A stretch of 57,985 nt of DNA from Fredinandcohnia onubensis (GTDB lineage: Bacteria; Bacillota; Bacilli; Bacillales; Bacillaceae_L). Under the pieces are notes generated by a model. That model was not told the DNA's origin and did not search any database. It saw only the letters and a list, made by a program, of their open reading frames with translations. Shown piece by piece: positions 39,308 to 46,600 of the stretch (its first letter is position 1; each line of letters starts with the position of its first letter). Position numbers and translations under genes: made by a program. The stretch is taken from positions 1 to 57,985 of the forward strand of contig NZ_NSEB01000005.1 in assembly GCF_002734215.1 (NCBI RefSeq). The letters run 5' to 3'.

Positions 39308-39844
39308 TTGGATCAACGTATATTGCCCGCGTCTACGACGATGAAGGAATTCGAGTCCTTTTTAAAAAGTAAATATGAAATTGGGATTTTTACGGAAATT
39401 CACATCGCTCAGTTGAAAAATATTAATCGAATGGCAAGGGAAAATGGGAAGAAGATGATCTATCATGTGGATATGGTACAGGGGATAAAAAGTGATGAAT
39501 ATGCGACCGAATTTATTTGCCAGGAGTTTCGACCATATGGGCTGATCTCGACGAAATCAAGTGTCATCCTAAAGGCGAAGCAAAAGGGAGTATTCGCGAT
39601 TCAGCGGATGTTTCTAATTGATACTCATGCTCTTGAAAAAAGCTATAAGTTGATTGCAAAAAATAAACCCGATTACATTGAGGTGCTGCCTGGGGCCATG
39701 CCTTGGATGATTAAAGAGGTCAAGGAAACATTGAACATTCCGGTGCTTGCAGGTGGTCTCATTCGGACGAGAGAAGATGTACAACGAGCACTTGAGGCAG
39801 GAGCGACGGCGATTACGACGTCTAAAAGGGAGCTTTGGGTATAA
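39308..39844 (+). CDS. glpP: Glycerol-3-phosphate-responsive antiterminator GlpP
   Basis: A 178-residue TIM-barrel-like RNA-binding regulator. Hallmarks: ILPASTTMKEFESFLKS at the start, IHIAQLKNINRMARENGK near 34, ECQEFRPYGLISTKS-like segment near 72 and IEVLPGAMPWMIKEV near 125, ending LEAGATAITTSKRELW. TTG at 39308 with GGGGAG ahead is preferred because the ATG 17 codons upstream adds non-homologous residues. In B. subtilis GlpP, with glycerol-3-phosphate bound, prevents termination in the glpD and glpFK leaders. Here no glp gene is adjacent, so it acts in trans. Confidence 0.9.
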   Translation: MDQRILPASTTMKEFESFLKSKYEIGIFTEIHIAQLKNINRMARENGKKMIYHVDMVQGIKSDEYATEFICQEFRPYGLISTKSSVILKAKQKGVFAIQRMFLIDTHALEKSYKLIAKNKPDYIEVLPGAMPWMIKEVKETLNIPVLAGGLIRTREDVQRALEAGATAITTSKRELWV

Positions 39845-39895
39845 CGCTGAAGCTCGTTTTCAATTATTTTGGCATAATTTGTTGGTAAGTTTTTA

Positions 39896-39909
39896 TGAAA
39901 ACGTTGTCA
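39896..39909. promoter_or_regulatory. Catabolite-responsive element (cre) candidate
   Basis: TGAAAACGTTGTCA fits TGWNANCGNTNWCA at all defined positions. It lies ten bases before a TATAAT (39919-39924) that heads the 38-residue membrane protein gene, so CcpA would block that promoter. Confidence 0.6.
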
Positions 39910-39955
39910 TTATTCCGTTATAATGTAAGTAAGAGAAGATGAAGGGGGCGAAGTG

Positions 39956-40072
39956 ATGGAAGAGAATACGAATCCATTGGCAGTGGGCATGGTGTGGGGA
40001 ACGACATTGAGCATTCCCTTGTGGATCGCGTTTTTTGGTTGGATTAAGCTTCTATCACAGCTCTTCTTATAA
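39956..40072 (+). CDS. Very small single-pass membrane protein
   Basis: A 38-residue ORF, EENTNPLAVGMVWGTTLSIP then LWIAFFGWIKLLSQLFL: a polar start followed by one membrane helix. GAAGGGGGCG is ahead; a GTG one codon earlier could also start it. It has its own TATAAT and a perfect cre-like site, and nothing else follows on the strand. I do not recognise it. These features point to a real, carbon-regulated miniprotein. Confidence 0.6.
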   Translation: MEENTNPLAVGMVWGTTLSIPLWIAFFGWIKLLSQLFL

Positions 40073-40084
40073 ACGGATTTGAAC

Positions 40085-40146
40085 CATGGGGACGGTTCCC
40101 ATGGTCCCTGTCACTTCAAGGGACCAAGAGAACTGTCCCTGTGGTT
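40085..40146. repeat. Second-subtype palindromes (GGGACGGTTCCC)
   Basis: CATGGGGACGGTTCCCATGG with TCCC, then 11 bp on GGGACCAAGAGAACTGTCCC with TGTGGT. The second overlaps the 3' end of the GGDEF-EAL gene. Confidence 0.7.
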
Positions 40147-42501
40147 TCTTAGCCACTTTTCTTCGAATTCGCCTTTAGGGAGTGGCTTGCTGTAGTAGTA
40201 GCCTTGGCCAAAGCTGCAGCCTTCTTGGATGAGGAAGTCGAGTTGTTCCTTCGTTTCAATGCCCTCGGCTACGACTTTGACGTTCAGATTATTGGACATT
40301 TGGATAATCATTGTGATGATGCTTTTGGAGTCTTTATTAAAGTCTTTGATGAACGACTGGTCAATTTTTACATTATCAATTGGCAGTTGGTGAAGAACAC
40401 TTAGGGAGCTATAGCCTGTGCCGAAATCGTCAAGGCTGATGCTGATACCGAGCTTTTTCAATTGCAGCACATGATCGATTGATTTTTCCAAATTAAGTAA
40501 GGCGCTTTCTGTGATTTCGATGTCTAAGCAATTGAGACAGGCAGCCCCTCCTGCGTTCACATCCTGGATAAACCGAAAGAGATTCTGCTTTTCAAAATGC
40601 TTTGCTGAGATGTTTACCGAAATTTTTCCGAACGTAAAGCCCGCGTTTGCCCATGAATGAATCGATTCTAAAACTTGTGTAATAACCCACTCACCGACAT
40701 CCACGATTAGGCCAGTATCCTCCAACACATGGATAAAAACATCCGGACTAACGATCCCTTTTTCAGGGTGATTCCAGCGTAATAAGGCCTCAGCGCCACG
40801 TAAAGTGCCTGTTTGGATATCGAATTGTGGTTGATAATACAGTTCAAATTGATTTTTCTCAAGGGCTTCTTTTAGGTCCTGCTCAAGTAGGAAGCGTTCC
40901 TCGACCTTTTTTAAAAGTTTCTCGTGATAAAACACCATGTCGCTTCCGTCATTATCTTTGGATGCATACATCGCAAGGTCAGCCTTCTGAAGTAATTCTT
41001 CTATGGCATTGGCGTCGTATGGGAAACGTGCAATCCCAAAGCTTGCAAATACCTCTAAAGTAAACTCCTGATAGTTGATTGGCAGGCGAATTTTGTCTGC
41101 CATGCGACGTACAATCTTTTCAGTACCTTCGCTCTCTACAATTGGAAGAGTAACAGCAAATTCATCTCCGCCGATATGGTAGGCAACACCATCGTCATTA
41201 TTCTCCCGAAGCCGGTTGGCGACCTCAACTAAAACAGCATCACCAGCTAAATGTCCGTAGCGGTCATTTGTCTTCTTAAATTCATTTAAATCAAGATAAA
41301 CAAGGCTAAAAGGGATTTGCTCCGACATTTTTTTGGCCATATCCTCACTAAGTTTTCGCTTGTTCGGTAAATTTGTGAGTGGGGCATGGTAGGCCATGTA
41401 TTGAACTTTTTCCAGATTTCTTTTTTCTTCGGAGATGTCCTTTATCATCCCGTAGATGCCATGAATCTTATAATCGACCGAAATCGGAATGTTTCTGACA
41501 GTTAAATGAATGATATCACCAGAAGAATTGTACATTTGAACTTCATACTCAACCACTTCACCTGCTATCGTTTTTTCAAATTGCTGTTTCGCAAATGCTT
41601 GCTCGTATTCAGGTATGAATTGGAGATAATGCATTCCGATAATTTCTTCTTTTTCCATCTCAGCAAGTTTTTCTGCAGTTAGATTTAAATCAATAATGGT
41701 TCCTGTTACGTCCATCATGATAATCGCGAGCGAATTTAACTCATAGAGAGAGCGATAATAGCGCTCCTGGCTTTCTAGTTTTCTTTGCTTAGCAAGTAGT
41801 TTTTGCTGATACAAATTGCCGATTAATGCAATGAACATAAACAAAAATACACTTAATAAAAGGAAAGGCACTATGACATTGCCTGTATACACATGATCAT
41901 CGTACGTTATCACATGCTGAAGTCCTTTTATCGAGAGTAGGTGATGACTAATCATGGAAATTCCAAATAACACACCGATTAAACCTGTTTTCACCGAATT
42001 GTTCTTTAGAAGTTTCTTTTTAATTAAATGGCTGGCAACCATGTTAAGAATGAAGCTAGTAACCACGCTAAGTAAAAACCACTTATTGTAAAAAGAAAGA
42101 GTGAAGGCGCTGTTTGATATGATGATGGTAAAATAGGCAGCACTACTTCCAATCGTAAATAAAATCGCTGGAACAAGATATGGGGTATTCCGATGTAAAA
42201 GTAATTTTAATCCTAAAAAGCTCGTAATGAACATTATTACGAAAGACACACAAAATGCTGTAATACGAAATTGAACAGTCGAAAATTCGAAAAGACCAGA
42301 AACGCCCACGACATAAGCCGTCTTGGTTCCAAGGCTAAAGGTGAGAGTAGCAAGTAGAAGCCAAATGATCCCGATACGTTTATTTGATTTCGGGACAAGG
42401 TTTAACGCGATATCAAAACAAATAATGCTCGCAGAAAGCGCAATAAAAATGGAAAATAAGGAATATGCGATATTGAGTTCGGACATAAAAATAGAAATCA
42501 T
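40111..42501 (-). CDS. Membrane GGDEF-EAL protein with PAS domain (cyclic-di-GMP turnover)
   Basis: A 796-residue protein on the minus strand. Residues 1-235 hold seven or eight membrane segments; a PAS domain follows (about 255-360), then GGDEF (about 375-535) with the intact active site HIGGDEFAV near residue 442, then EAL (about 545-790) with EALLRWNHP near 571 and DDFGTGYSS, KIDQSFI. Both catalytic signatures are complete, so it may make and break c-di-GMP. The 3' end lies inside a palindromic repeat, so the last few codons may come from the repeat. GAGGTG stands ahead of the ATG. Target processes may be motility and matrix. Confidence 0.92.
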   Translation of the reverse strand: MISIFMSELNIAYSLFSIFIALSASIICFDIALNLVPKSNKRIGIIWLLLATLTFSLGTKTAYVVGVSGLFEFSTVQFRITAFCVSFVIMFITSFLGLKLLLHRNTPYLVPAILFTIGSSAAYFTIIISNSAFTLSFYNKWFLLSVVTSFILNMVASHLIKKKLLKNNSVKTGLIGVLFGISMISHHLLSIKGLQHVITYDDHVYTGNVIVPFLLLSVFLFMFIALIGNLYQQKLLAKQRKLESQERYYRSLYELNSLAIIMMDVTGTIIDLNLTAEKLAEMEKEEIIGMHYLQFIPEYEQAFAKQQFEKTIAGEVVEYEVQMYNSSGDIIHLTVRNIPISVDYKIHGIYGMIKDISEEKRNLEKVQYMAYHAPLTNLPNKRKLSEDMAKKMSEQIPFSLVYLDLNEFKKTNDRYGHLAGDAVLVEVANRLRENNDDGVAYHIGGDEFAVTLPIVESEGTEKIVRRMADKIRLPINYQEFTLEVFASFGIARFPYDANAIEELLQKADLAMYASKDNDGSDMVFYHEKLLKKVEERFLLEQDLKEALEKNQFELYYQPQFDIQTGTLRGAEALLRWNHPEKGIVSPDVFIHVLEDTGLIVDVGEWVITQVLESIHSWANAGFTFGKISVNISAKHFEKQNLFRFIQDVNAGGAACLNCLDIEITESALLNLEKSIDHVLQLKKLGISISLDDFGTGYSSLSVLHQLPIDNVKIDQSFIKDFNKDSKSIITMIIQMSNNLNVKVVAEGIETKEQLDFLIQEGCSFGQGYYYSKPLPKGEFEEKWLRNHRDSSLGPLK

Positions 42502-42620
42502 ACGTACACCTCAGCGACATGCAAATGTAGGATTAGTATGAGCCATTAGAGGGAATTTAATGGGACTTCCGAGAATTTTTTCTTTTTGGGGTATAAGATG
42601 GGTGAAAAGGGGTCATCCTG

Positions 42621-42685
42621 TATAATGTATTCCCCCCCTTTGTTATATATTTTTGTTGACCTCCCTAGTGGAGGTATTTTTTTTG
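42621..42685 (+). promoter_or_regulatory. TATAAT box and leader terminator before the DUF1659 gene
   Basis: TATAAT at 42621-42626 would start a leader of about 125 bases. It holds the hairpin ACCTCC-CTAGT-GGAGGT (42659-42675) followed by ATTTTTTTT, an attenuator-like structure that precedes the ribosome site of the first gene. Confidence 0.5.
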
Positions 42686-42759
42686 CCCAAAATTTTAAAT
42701 ATGATGCCCCTTTTCGCCCCTCCCCCCTCTATAACAATAGTGTAAAGGAGGTGAGAGAC

Positions 42760-42990
42760 ATGGCAGCAAAACAGGAAATTCTAGATACACAGTTACGTCT
42801 AGTGTTTGAAAACGGTGTGGACGGTAAGGGAAAGCTCGTTTATAAAAACAAAAACTATAACAATATTAACCCTTCTGTATCAGCGGATGATTTACATGCA
42901 GTTGCAACAGCAATCATCGGTCTTCAAACATTAGATCTATCTGACATCGAGCGTAACGATAGCTTTATGTTAGTAGGCATTGCAGAGTAA
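42760..42990 (+). CDS. DUF1659 family protein
   Basis: A 76-residue protein with AAAGGAGGTGAG ahead of the ATG at 42760. It reads KQEILDTQLRLVFENGVDGK then GKLVYKNKNYNNINPSVSAD, and ends LSDIERNDSFMLVGIAE. This is the DUF1659 family, small soluble proteins found in Bacillus and Clostridium next to DUF2922 and YvrJ genes, as here. No function is known. Longer in-frame starts upstream would run through the terminator hairpin and are not likely. Confidence 0.88.
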   Translation: MAAKQEILDTQLRLVFENGVDGKGKLVYKNKNYNNINPSVSADDLHAVATAIIGLQTLDLSDIERNDSFMLVGIAE

Positions 42991-43026
42991 TTTTTACATT
43001 GAATATTTAGAAAGGGGGAGTAATAA

Positions 43027-43242
43027 ATGGCAAAAACACTGGAAATGCAGTTTACGAATATAGCTGGAAAAACAGCAACCGTTTCGATTGAAAATCCAGT
43101 CGAACCTGTAGATGTACAAGCACTTACCGCAGCAATGGATTTAATCATAGCAACGGATGCATTCCTAACATCGGGTGGTCCGATTGTATCAAAAAAAGGC
43201 GCACGTATTGTAGAACGTAATGTTGAAGAAGTTCAACTTTAA
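43027..43242 (+). CDS. DUF2922 family protein
   Basis: A 71-residue protein 36 bases after the DUF1659 gene, behind AAAGGGGGAG. It starts MAKTLEMQFTNIAGKTATVS and has VQALTAAMDLIIATDAFLTSG, then PIVSKKGARIVERNVEEV: the DUF2922 pattern. It alternates strands and one helix and has no membrane part. Always close to DUF1659 in my recollection of Bacillus genomes; the role is unknown. Confidence 0.88.
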   Translation: MAKTLEMQFTNIAGKTATVSIENPVEPVDVQALTAAMDLIIATDAFLTSGGPIVSKKGARIVERNVEEVQL

Positions 43243-43251
43243 TTAAAATGG

Positions 43252-43286
43252 AGCCAGCTCTCTTTAGGGAGTTGGCTTTCCTTTTA
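43252..43286 (+). terminator. Partial terminator between DUF2922 and yvrJ-like genes
   Basis: AGCCAGCTC pairs with GAGTTGGCT (one G-T) followed by TTCCTTTT; read-through would include the YvrJ-like gene. Confidence 0.6.
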
Positions 43287-43303
43287 GGGAGGAGGAAAAT
43301 GGA

Positions 43304-43474
43304 ATGGATCAGCTACTGCCTTTTATCCAGGAGGTTGGCTTTCCTGTCGTCGTGACATTCTATCTGCTGCACCGAATCGAATCAAAGCTAGATAGTGTCA
43401 TAGACTCGATTCAAATGCTGCCACATAGCATAAAGGCCGAACCATCATTTGAAACGAAGAAAAATATATCGTAA
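43304..43474 (+). CDS. YvrJ-family small membrane protein
   Basis: A 56-residue protein. It begins MDQLLPFIQEVGFPVVVTFY and continues LLHRIESKLDSVIDSIQML, the YvrJ family pattern of a single membrane segment followed by the LLxRIExKL amphipathic helix. GGAGGA lies eight bases before the ATG. It is third in the DUF1659-DUF2922-YvrJ group. The family resembles holin-like or phage-tail-associated small proteins in form only. Confidence 0.85.
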   Translation: MDQLLPFIQEVGFPVVVTFYLLHRIESKLDSVIDSIQMLPHSIKAEPSFETKKNIS

Positions 43475-43479
43475 AGAAC

Positions 43480-43513
43480 GAACACCTGACTTAGATGAGT
43501 CGGGTGTTTTTTA
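43480..43513 (+). terminator. Terminator after the YvrJ-like gene
   Basis: ACACCTGACT pairs with AGTCGGGTGT (one G-T) around TAGATG, followed by TTTTTTAT. Confidence 0.8.
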
Positions 43514-43606
43514 TAGGGGCAAACTGGTCTAAAGTCTAAAAATAGGAATGAATAAAAGGGAAGTTGAGAAACTAAGACGAGAAGAAGCGATAATGAGGTG
43601 TTTCGT

Positions 43607-46600
43607 TTGGAGATTCGAGGGTATAAGCTTGAAAAAAACAATAATGAATATACATTAGTTGTCTATGTGGAGTCTCATATGACAGAGTTTGCATCTGAGT
43701 TTGGCAACCATTTTCATCAGGAAAAAAAGGACCTGAACACACAAATTCGCCATCTAGTAAAAGAAAAGTTCCCGCACCTGCCGGTAAGGGTGGCAAAGGT
43801 GCTAGCAGGTTCGATGCTGATCACCACTTTTTACTTAGGTGCAACCGCGCCAAATGTGGGGGCCCAAACCACTAGTGGTCAAACGCAGTCCATCAATGAT
43901 ATGTACACAGTAAAAGCGGGTGATACGCTGTACTCAATTGCGACTCGTTACAATGTATCGGTCGATTCGATCAAAAAAGTCAATGGGCTTACATCGAATA
44001 TGTTATTTGTCGGCCAACAACTGAGGCTGCCGTTCTTTACATATACCGTAAGCTCAGGCGATACACTGTATAACATTGCAAAGCGATATAACACGACAGT
44101 GGACCAAATTCGCAGTACAAACCAATTAAAATCAGACATGCTGATGATTGGCCAAAAACTAAGAATTCCGCAACTCCAGGCGGCAAGTACGACAACACCA
44201 CCACCTGCGGAAGAGACAGTACCTGTAGAGGAACCTGCACCAACGCCAGAGACGTCGACTTATACAGTCATAGCGGGCGATACGTTGTATGGGATTTCTG
44301 TAAAATTTGGTACGACAGTCGATCAGCTGAAGTCACTTAATAATTTGACGACAAACGTACTTAATATTGGACAAGTGTTGAAGGTTCCTGGGACGACGGG
44401 CCAAGTACAGCCTGTGGAAACGGCTCCTGCACCGACAGAACCAGAACCTGTGCCGACAAGTCCGGCTCCGGCTACGTCGTATACGGTTTCGGCGGGTGAT
44501 ACCTTATATAATATTTCGCAACGATTTAGCGTATCGGTAAGCGATATACAGGCTGCAAACAATTTAACATCAACAAATTTATCGATTGGCCAGGTGTTGA
44601 CGATACCGGGAGAGGCGAATGCACCAGAAGCACCGGTGCCTCCACCAGAGGAGCCAACAGTTGCACCAGAAGAGCCCGCGCCACCACCTGCCGACACCAT
44701 CGCGCCAATCGTGCCAACACTCGCGCCGATTCCATTGGTTTCAACAGCCAATCAGTTGAATCTTAACGTGGCTGGTACGACAGAGGCAAATGCGCTGGTA
44801 ACAATCCGAATAACGGACGAAGTGAATGAGCCTAAGGCCATTCAAGTGAAGGCAGATGCAAATGGTGCGTTTCAGACGGGAATTGATCTGTCGGGCTTCC
44901 GGGATGGCTCGCTAACAATCACAGCAACAGCAACGGACGAAGCAGGAAATAAGAGCACGGAAGCAATCCAAACCATTAAAAAAGATACTAAAATAGATGC
45001 ACCAACTATCGTCAATACGCAAATCATCAACAGCAAATCGACGACCGCTTATCCTGTAAGAGGTACGGCTGAACCTGCATCGCGAGTACAAATCGTCTTT
45101 TTCGATGGAGTAAATGCACCGATTACCACGGAGATACTGGCGAATGAAAAAGGAGAATTTAGTGCATTAGTTAACCTTGGCAAATTACGTGACGGCCCCA
45201 TTTCAATCACCACGAAGGCCGTGGATTCATTCGGAAATGAAAGTGGTATGACAAAACTAACGGTGAAAAAGGATACCACAATTGATGCACCCGTTTTTCA
45301 GGAACTTCCGAACATCTCTGGTGAAAATGCGAACGGCTATACATTCGCGGGAACAGCGGAGCCACACTCAACCATTACGATTCGTGCCACAGACGGTGTA
45401 AAACCAGCCGTGGAGGCAGTGATTACAACAGGTGAGAATGGTGATTTCCGGACAAATCTCAATTTATCAGGTCTAAATGACGGAGCAATCACGTTTACTG
45501 CTATTGCCACTGATGAAGCTCAAAATAGCTCGAAACAGCAGCAGGTTACTGTAACAAAGGACACCTTCGTTAGTGAGCCTATTCTTGATACAAGGCAATC
45601 GATCACGACGCAAAATGCCAATAGCTATACGTTAGTTGGGATGGCCGACCCGGGCTCGACTGTACAAATTGTCTTATCTGACGGAGTAAATCCTGAGCTG
45701 ACAGTGGAGGCTGTTGCGAATGACAGTGGTGAATTTCGGACCAATGTTGACCTACGTACCTTGAACGACGGGGAAATTTTTATCACGGCAAGTGCAATCG
45801 ATGAGCACGGAAATCGTAGTGAGGTCGAGCAAGCCACTTTAATCAAGGAAACGACTCTTGCGCCACCAGTGATCAGCAATACCGAAATAATTAATAGTAA
45901 AAATGCAAGTAGCTATCATATTTTTGGGATGGCACAGCCGGGGACAACTGTTGATATCACGGTGTCTGATGGGGTGAATCCTGATATCATCACATCAACA
46001 ACCGCGAACGAAAACGGTGAGTACAATTTCTCAGTTGATGTGAGCGCCTTGTTAGACACTAGCCTAACGATTTCGGCGTTTCAAACGAGTGCAGCCGGTA
46101 TCACAAGTAATGTCAGCAATAGCACAGTTGAAAAAGATACGCAGGCGCCAACTGCGCCGATTTTTCACAACGATCATTTCATCACTATAGAAAATCAGGC
46201 AAACTACGAGTTGCTCGGAAAAGCTGAGGCAAACACGGACCTGCAAATTCGTATCTATAACGAATATGGCCAGGAAAAAACGGTCACTGCAACCACAAAT
46301 GAAAACGGGGAATACCGTGTGCCAGTTGACCTAACGGAATTTTCGGATGGGGATTTGTCGTTTGAATTGACCCAGGTCGACCAAGCAGGGAATGTGAGTC
46401 CTGCAGTAACGAAGACATTGATCAAGGATACGGTGGGGCCAAACGCGATTCAGATGGAAACTCCACTGCCTATTTTTACGGATAATGTTCTGGTGTATCC
46501 AATACGAGGGGTAGTGGAGCCACATGCGACAGTGGTCGTCGAAATTTCTGACGGTGTCAATGCGGTTACGAAAACGATTGAAACGGATGGCGATGGCAGA

